Of a stretch of DNA of 64,000 bases, positions 39,914-50,974 are shown one piece after another. The notes beneath the pieces were generated by a model, which worked only from the letters and a program-made list of their open reading frames with translations, had not been told where the DNA came from and did not search any database. The position numbers and the translations under genes are program-made. Every line of letters begins with the position of its first letter. The stretch's first letter is position 1. Source of the stretch: Henningerozyma blattae CBS 6284 (taxonomy: Eukaryota > Ascomycota > Saccharomycetes > Saccharomycetales > Saccharomycetaceae); assembly GCF_000315915.1 (NCBI RefSeq), contig NC_020189.1:620001-684000 (forward strand), written 5' to 3'.

Positions 39914-42900
39914 TTACTTTTCTAACTTACTTTGTGCAAAAATGGTTTCAGTTTGACAAGTAGTTGTTGTACTGTAAGCTTCAAAAGGATCTCTAGAAGA
40001 GTTATTTTCCAAATCATTTTCTGGATTTTGTGCCTTATTTGTATTACGGTAATACAATCTTTTGAAATATTTATAGACCTCACATAATGCAAAGAAGGCA
40101 GCTGAAAATCCTAATGCAACTCCCCATTCCCAACCAATACCGATATGGAAAAATACTTTGTCATTAATAACTGGGATATAAACTACTGGGAATGTGATAG
40201 CAAATCCTAGAATGATTGACCAAAATAAGACTTGATTACCCCACACATCTCTAAAGAATTGTTTAACTGGTTCATCAGTTTCTGGCTGTCTTCTAAAAAA
40301 TGGTCTTCTCAAATCAACAACTTCCCAAGCCAAAAATAAGCAACACCAAGTCATTGTTGCAAAGGCTGTAGAACGAGATTTAAATACAGTGTGACAGCTT
40401 TCGTTATAGTCATTATTACAATTATAGCCTAATTCACCACCATTTCCGTATAAAGCAGAGGTGAATGAACCCATACAACAACAAGTCATCATTAGACCAT
40501 AAACAAACATATCAACAATTAATTCCCATGTAAAAATACCATTCTTAGAGTCATTTGGTGGTCTATCCATTAAATCTGGAGCAGCTTTCTCTAAACCCAA
40601 TCCCATGGCTGGAAAACATGCAGTAAAAACGATAATCCATAAAACTTCAATAGGGGAAAGAGGGAAAACAGATTCATTATTTTCATCTTGGAATACTAAC
40701 CCAACAAGTAAGTAAATAGCTTGAGCAATATTTGCGGCTAGTAATTGTAAAACAAATTTTTGGATATTATCACTCATTCTTCTACCTTCTTCCACAGCGT
40801 TTAAAATTGAAGCAAAGTTATCATCACTCAAGATAATATCAGATGCATCCTTTGCAACATCAGAACCATTGATCCCCATTGCAATACCTACATCAGCTAA
40901 TTTTAAAGAGGGAGAGTCATTAACCCCATCACCAGTCATGGCACAAAACTTCTTTCTACGATGTAGTGCCTTTATCATTCTAACTTTTGTTTGTGGGGAA
41001 CAACGAGCAATAACCAATGGTAAGACAGGCAAATTATCAATTTCTTCTTCAGTTAACTTATCGAATTGAGAACCAGATAGTACCATAATATCTACCACTT
41101 CTTTTGGATAATGATATAAGTTTGTTGGTAAGATACCAACTTCTTGAGCAATTGCCTTAGCAGTACCTGGGAAATCACCAGTAAGCATTCTAACATTAAT
41201 ACCTGCATTATGAAATCTTTTAACGGCAGAGGCAGTTTCTGGTCTTGGTGCATCATATATACCGACTAATCCTAAGAAGGTTAAATCATTTTCGACATAA
41301 TCTCTCTTGGTTAATAAATCATTCATCTTTTGTTCTGTCATTTCAGAAATATGAATTTTTCTAGTTGCAAAAGCCAAGACTCTTAAACCCTCAGAAGAAA
41401 TAATATTAACGTTCTTTTGAACTTGATCTCTATCAGAATCAGTTAATGGAATATTTTGTGATTCATTATTATACCAATTGGAACAGCAATTCAATACACC
41501 TTCGAAAGCACCTTTAGTATAGATATTGTATGTTTCTTCTTCTTTATTGTAAAAAACAGCTGACATTCTCTTAATAGTCGAATCGAATGGATATTCAACA
41601 GTATGTTTAAAGTTAGGTTGTTCAAAATCGGATATTTGAGAAGATGTTCCTGAATTTAAAACCAAGTCTTTAACTTCAGAAGAAGTAGTTGTCATAATTT
41701 CAACTGCATTTTGCTTTTCACCTAAATCTAATTCTTTTTCATTATTATCATTGTTAATAGTGGTATTATTATTGTCACTTTCATCTATTTGAATAATTTT
41801 ATTTTCACCTGTTAAAATATTACGACTTAAATTCATCTTTGTAGTGAAAACTTGAATAGCAATTTCAGTAGGATCACCATGAGCTTTCCAAACTTTTTCC
41901 TCTCCATCAAAGAAAACATCTGCAATATTAGCTAATGTAGCCGTTTCCAACCATCTAGTAAATAGATGAGTCAACTCTTCATTTGAGATATTAGTTTCAT
42001 TACCATTTTCTAAACTTTGTAAATATTTATCTTTAAAATCTTGAATAATAATTGGATCGAAGACTTCTTCACTATACCCGAATTCATAAGGAGAAATTTT
42101 TGGAATGAATTCCACATCACCTGTATGTGGATTATAAGGTTCATCAGAATCCTTTACGTTTAAGATACCAAATTGTGGAACCCAAACTTTTTTAACAACC
42201 ATTTTACCCTGAGTTAAAGTACCAGTCTTGTCTGAGCAAATGTCATTAACAGCACCTAATGCTTCCAAAGAATCCAATTTTCTAATAATCACATGTCTAG
42301 AAACCATAACACTTGCACCAACGGACATGGTAATTGTTAAAACCACTACTAAAGAAGAGGGAATCATGGATAAGGCCACACAAATAGCATAGATGGCTAC
42401 ACCTCTATCAACATGGAATTTTTGAGATGCCATTACTACAATGGCAAAAACAACAGCAATCCAAAACAAGATAATGGCCAATTTTGATAATTTTCTATGC
42501 AATGGAGTACCGACAGTAGTACCTAAGAAGGCACCACAAGATTGTTTAATTGTTAAATAAATATTTTTCCAAAGTGAATTTTCTTTATCTCTTGAGATCA
42601 AAGGATTTGTAGTTTTTAATGATTTGGCAATTTTACCAATTTCAGTATTTAACCCAGTTTTAATGACAATCCCCTCTGCTCTACCTTTCACCACAGTGGA
42701 AGAAGAATATGCCAAATTTATACGATCACCTACTGGAATTTCAATTTGTGTTTCATCTGGAACAAGTGGATCTGAAATCTTACAAACAGGTAATGATTCA
42801 CCTGTTAATAATGCCTCGTCAGTTTCGAAATTATTTTGAGAAATAATTCTTAAATCTGCAGGGATAGTATCACCTAACTTGACTGTGACAAGATCCCCGA

Positions 42901-43324
42901 TGACTACATCCTTTGTAGGGATAGTTTGTGTAATACCGTTTCTAATTACGTGTGCACTAGGGGAGCTCAATGCCTTTAAAGAGTTCATTGTCTTTGATGC
43001 CTTATACTCCTGGAAAATACCAATGGAAACGTTAAGGAAAACCACAAAAGCAATAACCCCACCAGTAATCCAATCTCTGATTGCCAATGAAATAATCATC
43101 GATATTAGCAAGACTAAGACCATTGCATTACAAACTTGATGTAAGACAATCGATTTATAATCGATCTTTGCATCATCACCTAGTGAATTCAAACCATATT
43201 GAGATAATCTTTTCTGAGATTCTTCATTTGATAAACCTTTTAAAGTGTCTGTGTTTAAGAATTCGGCAGTCTTGTTAGCACTAATTGTATGAAACTCTTC
43301 GAATGCAGTTTGTATCTCATCCAT
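39914..43324 (-). CDS. ENA1: P-type (IID) Na+/Li+-exporting ATPase, ENA family
   Basis: Plasma-membrane ATPase that expels Na+, Li+ and K+ and gives salt and alkaline-pH tolerance. The 1136-residue protein (Ena1 of S. cerevisiae about 1091) shows the full P-type plan: cytosolic start, TM1-2 (about 60-100), actuator loop with LTGES (173-177), TM3-4 with the IPSS ion-site region, phosphorylation Asp365 in DKTGTLTQ, nucleotide domain with TKGAFEGVL, the hinge TGDGVNDSPSLKLADVGIAMG, then six more spans. An Asn- and Asp-rich insert around 510-560 accounts for the extra length. Only one copy is present here, unlike the tandem ENA array of some strains. The 1.8 kb upstream carries candidate Crz1 and Mig1 sites. 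Confidence 0.93.
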   Translation of the reverse strand: MDEIQTAFEEFHTISANKTAEFLNTDTLKGLSNEESQKRLSQYGLNSLGDDAKIDYKSIVLHQVCNAMVLVLLISMIISLAIRDWITGGVIAFVVFLNVSIGIFQEYKASKTMNSLKALSSPSAHVIRNGITQTIPTKDVVIGDLVTVKLGDTIPADLRIISQNNFETDEALLTGESLPVCKISDPLVPDETQIEIPVGDRINLAYSSSTVVKGRAEGIVIKTGLNTEIGKIAKSLKTTNPLISRDKENSLWKNIYLTIKQSCGAFLGTTVGTPLHRKLSKLAIILFWIAVVFAIVVMASQKFHVDRGVAIYAICVALSMIPSSLVVVLTITMSVGASVMVSRHVIIRKLDSLEALGAVNDICSDKTGTLTQGKMVVKKVWVPQFGILNVKDSDEPYNPHTGDVEFIPKISPYEFGYSEEVFDPIIIQDFKDKYLQSLENGNETNISNEELTHLFTRWLETATLANIADVFFDGEEKVWKAHGDPTEIAIQVFTTKMNLSRNILTGENKIIQIDESDNNNTTINNDNNEKELDLGEKQNAVEIMTTTSSEVKDLVLNSGTSSQISDFEQPNFKHTVEYPFDSTIKRMSAVFYNKEEETYNIYTKGAFEGVLNCCSNWYNNESQNIPLTDSDRDQVQKNVNIISSEGLRVLAFATRKIHISEMTEQKMNDLLTKRDYVENDLTFLGLVGIYDAPRPETASAVKRFHNAGINVRMLTGDFPGTAKAIAQEVGILPTNLYHYPKEVVDIMVLSGSQFDKLTEEEIDNLPVLPLVIARCSPQTKVRMIKALHRRKKFCAMTGDGVNDSPSLKLADVGIAMGINGSDVAKDASDIILSDDNFASILNAVEEGRRMSDNIQKFVLQLLAANIAQAIYLLVGLVFQDENNESVFPLSPIEVLWIIVFTACFPAMGLGLEKAAPDLMDRPPNDSKNGIFTWELIVDMFVYGLMMTCCCMGSFTSALYGNGGELGYNCNNDYNESCHTVFKSRSTAFATMTWCCLFLAWEVVDLRRPFFRRQPETDEPVKQFFRDVWGNQVLFWSIILGFAITFPVVYIPVINDKVFFHIGIGWEWGVALGFSAAFFALCEVYKYFKRLYYRNTNKAQNPENDLENNSSRDPFEAYSTTTTCQTETIFAQSKLEK

Positions 43325-44081
43325 AATAAAATGTCTCTTTTTGATGGATTAATAAAAATAAGCAGCTGTTTGATAAGATTGAATAATATCTAAAAAAAAT
43401 AATAATATTTGTATAGATGTATATCTGTATGTGTTGAATATATTATAAGTCGGAATACTTGTGTATGCTAATCTTGATTCTATATTCTATATAGTTGATA
43501 CAGATATTAAAAGAATATTTTTTGCTTGATTCAATAAAAAAGAAAAAAAAAATAATAATAATTCTATTGAAAGCAAGAAAAGGTTAACTGAAATTTGTGG
43601 AGCAAAAGGGAAAGTGGCCAAATAAGGATGATCTGTAGCCTTTATATATCATTTGGTTATCCCAGACATTCCACCCTAACACTCTCTTTAAACAAGCGGC
43701 TAAAAGGCTATCTTAGTGAAATTTCAGCATATCGCTATATACGTCATTCCCCATTGGATGTCTTGTAGGAACTTCCATTTTAGGACTTCGATATTTGCCT
43801 TCCGGAATTCCGGAGAAATATTGCTAATAATAACCGGAGCCCTTTTTTATCTATTAGGTGAGGCTGTACAATGCGGCGGTTTCTAGGGTATCCGATTAGG
43901 AATGATTGTAATGACCACGTGCTTTGGTCAAATCAAAATAGGAAACTGTAAGCGAGCAGAAAAGGGCCCAGGGACCCTATTTGAGTTTCCAAATTGGGGA
44001 ATATTAGATATGGCCGTAAGATGCGGCTACAGTTCTGGAAGAAAAAAAGAAACAACTTCGAGCCATAGCAACACAGAGAAT

Positions 44082-44089
44082 GTGGCGCA
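44082..44089 (+). promoter_or_regulatory. Candidate Crz1 CDRE GTGGCGCA
   Basis: GTGGCGCA matches the calcineurin-dependent response element consensus GNGGC(G/T)CA. It lies about 760 bp before the ENA ATG, comparable to the functional CDREs of S. cerevisiae ENA1. It suggests salt- and Ca2+-induced expression through calcineurin. Confidence 0.55.
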
Positions 44090-44403
44090 GTAGGAGATAA
44101 TATCTTAATCCCGGACTGTGACCCGGAGGGTATACACCTTTTCCAGATAATAGCTGCAGAAGCTCTGCTACGAAGAATTCCGAAGACAGTTGGTTTCCTA
44201 GGAAATGAGTTCTAGAAACGGTAATATTTTGGGTGCGGAATTTTATTGAGGGGTGCAATTGAGGTTATAAAGGGGAAATACCCCGCAATTATACTAAAAA
44301 GGTAATATATGATGGAAAAGGTATTTACTGATTGGTCCAGCACGTGGTTAGAAATCGGCGACATTCTTCTCTTTAAAGATAAGAATGTATAACATAGAAT
44401 TAT

Positions 44404-44438
44404 TATTCTTATTCTTATTCTTATTCTTATTCTTATTC
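44404..44438. repeat. (TTATTC)n hexanucleotide repeat
   Basis: About six TTATTC units in tandem within the ENA upstream region, at roughly -1,080 to -1,115 from its ATG. Confidence 0.85.
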
Positions 44439-45114
44439 ATATATCCATATCTTCGTATAATAGATGTTAAAGGAAAAGATATGATTTGAAAATCATATGC
44501 AAGAGGGGGGTTGCCTAGTTATACTATAAATTGATCTTGAACAGGCAAACGATTATGATAACAGACAAGTGGGGAACTTTATCTTAACAAGATCCATAAG
44601 CCTTATTAATTAATAGTACTTTTTTGATCTTATTGTAAGTTAATATGCACGTTTCCTTTCAAATTCCTTGAGCTAGAAAATTGTACAAATAAATGATTGG
44701 ATAAAATGAGTTACATAGAGCGTTCTTTTTACTGTACTAACTACAGGTGCATCTAATAGTCATGAGCAATGCAAATCATCCATAACGTATCACATTTGCC
44801 TCTCATTGGATACTACGCCTCAGTTATTGTATAGATGTCAATATTTATTAGTATAATTATTGTTTACTAATCTAATGAATGATTGAAAATTCCTCGTTTC
44901 TTGTTTTACATTTCTGAAATCTGACAACACCTTAGGATTTTATAATCAAACTATCTGACATTTTTATTTATGCACAGAGGTTTTTTTTAGAAGAATATAA
45001 GAATTATATATATAAGAGTATTTATTAAATTGTTTTTTTGTTTTTTTTTCAATATTTAATGTGTCTTGAATGACATTTTGGTTTGCAATCTTTTTTTTTC
45101 TTTCTTGTAGTCTA

Positions 45115-47184
45115 TCAAATAATCAAAGTACAAATAAAAGTGAATAACACAGTCCAGAACCCATCACTATTTCTTAACCCTGCAGCATTGTTTGCATGTT
45201 TTATCTTAGAGGCAGTACGGTTGCTCATTTGAGAAGTGGAAACAATAATATCTTTATGAGTAGAAGTAAGCTTATCACCACGACCTGAACTTGTTGTAAT
45301 GGGATTAATTGAATAAGTAGTAGGGACAAATATGTCACCACCAGGTACAATAGATTTTGAAACTGAATAGGTATAAGAATAACCTGGGGCCTTTACCGCA
45401 TTTGGGATCGTAGATGAGATGACTTCGATATCTTCATCATTACCATTGTTAAAATTAGCTTGTGCCATGGAAATTTCTAAATCATCTAAATTGTAAACAA
45501 CATAAGCATGAGTTAAAAAGATATCACCTAAAATTGCAGAGTTACCATTATAGGGTAATAAACCAAGGACACATTTACCTGATGCAGATGATAGAACAAA
45601 ATTAGTTAAATTAGTTTTAATATGGAACCCACCAAAATCAAAAACTAATTGAGTATTATCTCTTGAATCTGGACAATTCATAACGTAATAACCTAACGCC
45701 TCTGAGTAAGAAGCATTTATTCTCTTGGCTAATAGATTTAGCATATCTTTTGGGAAATAAGTCAATGTTGTTCCCGAATCCAATAACGCTACAATTTGAG
45801 TCGTAGTAACAGTAAAATTACCATTTCTATTGTCACTAACACCAAGCCCTTGTAATGTGACGTCAAATTCAATAGGTTTGGAATAACCAGATGAAGTATC
45901 AGAGTTTACTAATGGAATGGTATACAATGTATCACCTTGATATTGTGAATGATCTATAGCACCGAATAAAACATTCCCATTTTTAGCACTTTGTTTATTT
46001 AAATATAACGAATAAGCACTTTTATGGATGGCACCTGAATTTTTCAATACTAAGGGGAAATTATCATACGTATAAGGCTTTGTAGTTTGATATACACCTG
46101 CATAAGTGACTTCCAATTGTGGTAAACCTATACCCAAGACACCTACGGTAGAATTTGTTTGATTTGCTACAGCAAATGAAAGTCCAGTAACATTTAATCC
46201 ATCGGAGAACGTTAAAACATCTCGACCCCAATCCCCAGAGGCAAAAGAGGTATCTGCATATCGAATAGCAAACCCAGTTTGGTTTGATTGATATGTAGAA
46301 GAATTTTCAATATCAAAAGTACCATAAGCATCGCAATTAATCGTAGCTCTACTTGAGCTTGAAGATCTTGTGGCAAATCCAAGACCACTTGAAGTATCTG
46401 TTGTAGTCGATTCCCAACTAAATGGATCCCATTCTGCTTTTCCTAACTCTGGTTGTGTAATTTTCATTTGTGGGAAATTATTCTTATTGTCAATTTTTTT
46501 TTTTGCTCTATTTTTATCAGTATGAATTTTCCAAAATTTTAATCTTTCTAACCAACGTACTAGATTTGAACTTGAACTAGGTTCATCATCTGAATAATAA
46601 TCATTGAAAGAACTATCCTCTGTATTATCATCATCAGAAGAGTTGATCTCTAAAGAGTTAGTGCCTGAAGAAATTTCCAAGTCTTCCTCAGAGGAAGAAT
46701 CTAAATTTGAAGTGAACTCAGAATCATATTTGGAAGGGGGGAAAAATCCTATATTCTCCATAGCTTTACCACTATTCCCCTTACAATAAGGATTATTTGA
46801 ACCTGTTACCCAAAGATCAGAGGATCCGGTATCAACTAAAACTGTAATTGATTGAGCAGGCGTACCAATTTGTAAATTGACAGAGTAAAATGATTGCTGA
46901 TTTATGATTTGAATTTTTTCGTAACCATCATGTCTTTTAATCAATTTGATATATGGTTTTGAATTTTTTAAATCTAAAACGGAGTCCCTTTTATTAAAAC
47001 TATAATCTCTAGGAGGTATATCATTAACAGAATCAGCATAAAATTTTTGGAACTCTAATTTTAAGAATTTATCTTTGCCAACAATATTTTTTGAATTTTC
47101 AGTTTTCTCTGGTAATAAAATTGGATCAGCTCTCGTTATGTTAGACAAAGCTAATATAATCAATAAAAAAATATTGTCTTTCAT
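45115..47184 (-). CDS. YPS1: Yapsin-type GPI-anchored aspartyl protease
   Basis: Cell-surface aspartic endoprotease that cleaves after basic residues and helps cell-wall integrity. From the ATG at 47184 (the frame runs 30 codons further to a TTG) the product has 689 residues. It has a signal peptide (1-20, hydrophobic, ending TRAD), a propeptide with a Kex2-type KR at 83-84, and catalytic Asp118 in VDTGSSDLWVTG. A long acidic Ser/Asp/Glu loop (about 155-210) is followed by the basic NRAKKK (225-230), then catalytic Asp469 in LLDSGTTLTYFP. The C-terminus is Ser/Thr-rich with a GPI signal (NNAAG before a final hydrophobic stretch). The loop is the subunit-separating insert typical of Yps1 and Mkc7. 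Which yapsin it corresponds to is uncertain; the length is larger than Yps1 (about 569). Confidence 0.85.
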   Translation of the reverse strand: MKDNIFLLIILALSNITRADPILLPEKTENSKNIVGKDKFLKLEFQKFYADSVNDIPPRDYSFNKRDSVLDLKNSKPYIKLIKRHDGYEKIQIINQQSFYSVNLQIGTPAQSITVLVDTGSSDLWVTGSNNPYCKGNSGKAMENIGFFPPSKYDSEFTSNLDSSSEEDLEISSGTNSLEINSSDDDNTEDSSFNDYYSDDEPSSSSNLVRWLERLKFWKIHTDKNRAKKKIDNKNNFPQMKITQPELGKAEWDPFSWESTTTDTSSGLGFATRSSSSSRATINCDAYGTFDIENSSTYQSNQTGFAIRYADTSFASGDWGRDVLTFSDGLNVTGLSFAVANQTNSTVGVLGIGLPQLEVTYAGVYQTTKPYTYDNFPLVLKNSGAIHKSAYSLYLNKQSAKNGNVLFGAIDHSQYQGDTLYTIPLVNSDTSSGYSKPIEFDVTLQGLGVSDNRNGNFTVTTTQIVALLDSGTTLTYFPKDMLNLLAKRINASYSEALGYYVMNCPDSRDNTQLVFDFGGFHIKTNLTNFVLSSASGKCVLGLLPYNGNSAILGDIFLTHAYVVYNLDDLEISMAQANFNNGNDEDIEVISSTIPNAVKAPGYSYTYSVSKSIVPGGDIFVPTTYSINPITTSSGRGDKLTSTHKDIIVSTSQMSNRTASKIKHANNAAGLRNSDGFWTVLFTFICTLII

Positions 47185-48826
47185 ATTGTAGAATGTTATA
47201 GTTTTATAACTAAAAATAATAATACTATAGAGGTATTTGAAGAAGTAGAGATTATGAATCAATAGCCTGTTCAAATGTGTTTAAACCTATCAAGTTTAGA
47301 GGTTGTTTGATTTTGAATTCTAAATAATATATTGAATGCAAATATAAATGCCTTATTTATAAATTAAGAATAACAAGAATTAAAAAAAAATGTGTAAGGT
47401 ATCTTTATAAAACAGTTATATTAGAGGTAAAAAGACTGTGATTAAGAATATTAGTTTTGTCTTAAATTAATTGGGATTTCGTATAATCTAGGTTATTCGA
47501 AATGAAATGACGATAATTTGAAAAAAAAAATGGCTAAGAGGCAGGTAAGACCTAATGTCATGGATGCAGATACAGTGTCTTCAGAGAATTGAATACTCCA
47601 CTAGCCGCTTACAATGTGATTCTAAAATAGAACATTTCTTATTTATTCTGATAGTAATTTTACCCTATAAAGGTAAAAAACATCCTTAGTGGCTTTTTTC
47701 CTTAAAGGATGATTATTTTTCGTCTTGAATTGTTACGTCTTTGGTCACGTGAATATACAAGGAAACATATGACTCCCTTGTCTAAAATCAATCATAATCC
47801 GAAGTCTAACCATTTCATACATAGATAGAAAAAAATTACGAAAATGAAAATAAAATAAAAATTGCTATAGATTTGGATAATATTTGCAATAGTATAGCTT
47901 AAGTTTACATAGAGGTTCAACTGTATGGCAATATTTTATAGTTTACACATATACTTAAAGAAATATAAGTAGGAAAATGAGAATGTAGGAATAGCTTACA
48001 AAAGTTAGTTGTATTTGACAGCAATGAAGAAATAAGAACAAGATTTAATATCTCTCTGAACGTTGCGAATACAGGGGTCGATGAGGAGTCTCCACAGAGC
48101 TTTACGTTTGGTTTAAATGGATTAGTTTACTTACGTGGTAGAAGTATTTATGCATAGCTATAATCGCAATTGTAAGTTGACAATTGCTATTATAACCGAA
48201 TGAGAGTAGCTAAAATTATAAATAAAATCATAGTTGATATTTTATTTTACTTGTAGCATTGATTGATACTCTCTTGTAAATTTCTGGGGATCATATTTGA
48301 ATTTTTCACATCATTCTCAAAGCCCGAAAATTTAATCTTAATAGGAAGTCTTCCGAACTCGTAATATTTGGAAAAACTTGTTAATATTTACATTTGAACC
48401 TAATAGGGAAATTTCATGATTAAATAAGATGGCTTGATGCTTTTCAGGAACTTGACGTGCACAAAGCATTCACTAAATACTTATACTTGAGCTAGCTAAA
48501 TTAAAATTAAAAGAATTCTATTTCTGATCTAGCTTAAAATTTATCAGAGTTCTCTTTATTTTATTTTTTTTGTTTTTAGATGACTTTGTTATTTGAAAAA
48601 TCTCCAATATTTCTTCTACAGTCAGAACATTAAATTATTTTGCCATTGCAACTAACACATTCATATAATTCACTTACTAAATTGCAATTACAATCATCTT
48701 ACATTTTGGTATACTCCAAACAGAACTCATACTTTCTCCTTAATAATTTCATATTTTTTAAATAAAAAATATTTCCAAATTGTAAATTCCTTTAAGTTCA
48801 GCATCCAAACGTCAATAGCTAAAATT
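47185..48826. promoter_or_regulatory. Divergent promoter region yapsin/NBA1-like (1.6 kb)
   Basis: No gene or RNA is supported. A GTCACGTG site (about 47744-47751) is the clearest motif. Poly-A and poly-T runs are frequent (47384-47392, 47520-47530). No Rlm1 site was convincing, although yapsins are cell-wall-stress genes. Confidence 0.4.
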
Positions 48827-50974
48827 ATGATGGATACTTACATGAATAATAAAAAAATTTCGGCAAGCACTGAAAGATTATCAAAAATGCTACAAAATTA
48901 TGACATTGATACGAATGACAATGGCTCAATTTCAAGCAATAATTTTACTCATTCCTCAAAAACATCAACTGGAAGCTCGACCGTACCATCATTGGATGGT
49001 TATGACTCAAACATTGGTAAATTGACAAAGGCAACCACTCCAACAGCATTATTTTCTTTAGAGTCACTAGGTCAAAAATCTGCTGTTTCGAAGTATTCCG
49101 GTGAAGTTGAAGAAAGGGCAAATGTATCATATATTTTTAAACAACATCAGAATGATAGTGGTTCAAATGATCAAAATAGCTCGAATAGAAATTCAATTGA
49201 AACAAGAGTGTTTGAGGCTAGAGCTAGTTCAAGTACTATTAATAAAACCGACTGTGCTCCTGCCCTTCCTTCTTTACCAAAATTTCCAACAAGAACTTCT
49301 TTAGCAACAGATGCTGGTAATAGAAATAGCTTCAGAAGAGAAGTCGAAGAGAGTGAACGTCTAGATAATACTAATACTATCAAAGAATTAGAAACAGCAA
49401 GTGAAAATGAGAGCTTTACCGTAGCAAACGCAGAACATGGCTCTCATCATCAATATGCAATTCTTTCGAGACCTAGCAATGAATCATTGGTAGAAACGTC
49501 TGAGATAAAGAAAGAAAAAGTAAATACATATAAAGATACTGGAAAAGAACAAAAAATTGAAAATAATAATGAGTTGATTTTATCGAGCACCCACACCAAG
49601 CAAGCAGAGGGCAATAACGATAAAAGAGATATTAGTATCGGGGCTGAAACTACATATTTACTTACCAATTCCACTATCGAGGCTGAAAATCCAATTATTT
49701 CTTCATATATACTGTCAAATAATATCCTTCCAGATTTTACTAATGAAAATATTAGAACACCAAGCTCAAAATCTGTTTCTTCTACACATTCATCTCCAAA
49801 TAAAAATTTACCAGCTAGCAAAAGAATCACGTCAAACCTATCATTATTGAGCTCAAAATTAAGTGAAAGTACTTCAGCTCAATTAAAACCAACTAAGCAA
49901 TCTAATTACAGTACCTCTTTAAATTTATCAGAACCTTCTATTTTTGGTAATTCTTTAAATCATATAGAAGTACTTCATAGCCAGCCCTCTATTGATAAAG
50001 AATCTCATGTTGATGAAGAATCTTATATATCAAATGATGCTACTTCTCAGTATTCTGAAGAAATTTCACAACAAACACCAAGCAATGATGCTATACTATC
50101 TACATCTAATATCGTTCAAACCTTATCTGATTGTAGCGGCATGAATCAAAAGGCTTCGACTGAGGAGGATACTAATATAGCCAGCCCTATTCATCCAAGC
50201 ATTCCACCACGTAGTGAAAGAAGGCCAAAATCTACCGTGTTCTTAGGAACCTCATCAGAATTGCTAACGACAAGTGAAAATGACATATATATTATGCCTG
50301 CAGCTAAGAATAAATCGATGGACAGAATTTTTACACCAACTTCTTTAGCCACCACAAATATATCAGATGCATTCTATTCTGCCACAAGTAATTCTGCCTC
50401 AGAAGCAATTCAAACTAGTGACAACGATATAAACCATAATAAAGTGGGAACTGTTGCTACAAATTCATCTCCCGAAATAGATAATGGATATCTGTCTAGA
50501 CCGTTACCACAGGTCCCGGGAATCGAATCAAGCTTAACTAGAGATAATACGATTACACATCATCATTCAGGTATAGAAAGTTCACTACTTCCAAGCAAAG
50601 ATGATCAACTAGATACTGATGTAATAAGTTTTGTATCGTCAAACAATGATATTAACCAAACTGCAATTTCTACAACATCTATTAAAAAGACGACTAAAAA
50701 GAAAACTAAGTCAAGGAAGAAAATTAAGTCAGAAAATGCTGAGTTTCAATCATTAGATTTTGGTACCTTAACACAATTACTAGACGTATCAAAAAACTCT
50801 GAATTAGGCAAAGAGTTCTCTCAGCTAGGCATGCAAAGAGAAGAAAAAATGGCTTTAGAGAAATTAGTTGACTCGCTGTCGAAATTAACAACAGATATGA
50901 TGCTTGATCCTAAACGTTATGAAGAAGGTCTAAGAAGACTCGATAAAGCTACAAGATCATTAGAGGGGTTTTAA
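48827..50974 (+). CDS. NBA1: Bud-neck polarity protein, NBA1-like
   Basis: This is a 715-residue, largely disordered protein rich in Ser, Thr and Asn with poly-basic KKTTKKKTKSRKKIK (about 620-634). The only clearly folded part is the last 75 residues (QSLDFGTLTQLLDVS to RRLDKATRSLEGF), predicted helical. S. cerevisiae Nba1 (about 501 residues) sits at the bud neck and at cytokinesis remnants, where it blocks Cdc42 activation with Nap1 and Nis1. The call rests on the short conserved C-terminus and on context: NBA1 (YOL070C) is next to SDH5 (YOL071W), and the intervening MTF2 and FAD1 here come from the paired segment of chromosome IV. Start codons at 48827 and 48830 are consecutive. Orthology is moderate; a fast-evolving unknown is possible. 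Confidence 0.58.
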   Translation: MMDTYMNNKKISASTERLSKMLQNYDIDTNDNGSISSNNFTHSSKTSTGSSTVPSLDGYDSNIGKLTKATTPTALFSLESLGQKSAVSKYSGEVEERANVSYIFKQHQNDSGSNDQNSSNRNSIETRVFEARASSSTINKTDCAPALPSLPKFPTRTSLATDAGNRNSFRREVEESERLDNTNTIKELETASENESFTVANAEHGSHHQYAILSRPSNESLVETSEIKKEKVNTYKDTGKEQKIENNNELILSSTHTKQAEGNNDKRDISIGAETTYLLTNSTIEAENPIISSYILSNNILPDFTNENIRTPSSKSVSSTHSSPNKNLPASKRITSNLSLLSSKLSESTSAQLKPTKQSNYSTSLNLSEPSIFGNSLNHIEVLHSQPSIDKESHVDEESYISNDATSQYSEEISQQTPSNDAILSTSNIVQTLSDCSGMNQKASTEEDTNIASPIHPSIPPRSERRPKSTVFLGTSSELLTTSENDIYIMPAAKNKSMDRIFTPTSLATTNISDAFYSATSNSASEAIQTSDNDINHNKVGTVATNSSPEIDNGYLSRPLPQVPGIESSLTRDNTITHHHSGIESSLLPSKDDQLDTDVISFVSSNNDINQTAISTTSIKKTTKKKTKSRKKIKSENAEFQSLDFGTLTQLLDVSKNSELGKEFSQLGMQREEKMALEKLVDSLSKLTTDMMLDPKRYEEGLRRLDKATRSLEGF

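Larger units (their letters stand above)
43325..45114. promoter_or_regulatory. Long ENA upstream region (1.8 kb)
   Basis: No gene is supported; small frames such as those at 43902 and 44004 lack family features. The size suits the complex ENA promoter. Candidate sites are the CDRE at 44082-44089, a Mig1-type CCCCGC with AT flank at 44281-44286, CACGTG cores near 43917 and 44341, and an AGGGACCCT palindrome at about 43971. A TTATTC microsatellite spans 44404-44438. The far end also contains the yapsin 3' flank with T runs (45030-45050). Confidence 0.55.

Noticed and set aside
40869..43139. Several plus-strand frames within the ENA gene
   Set aside because: Antisense shadows of a strongly conserved P-type ATPase.
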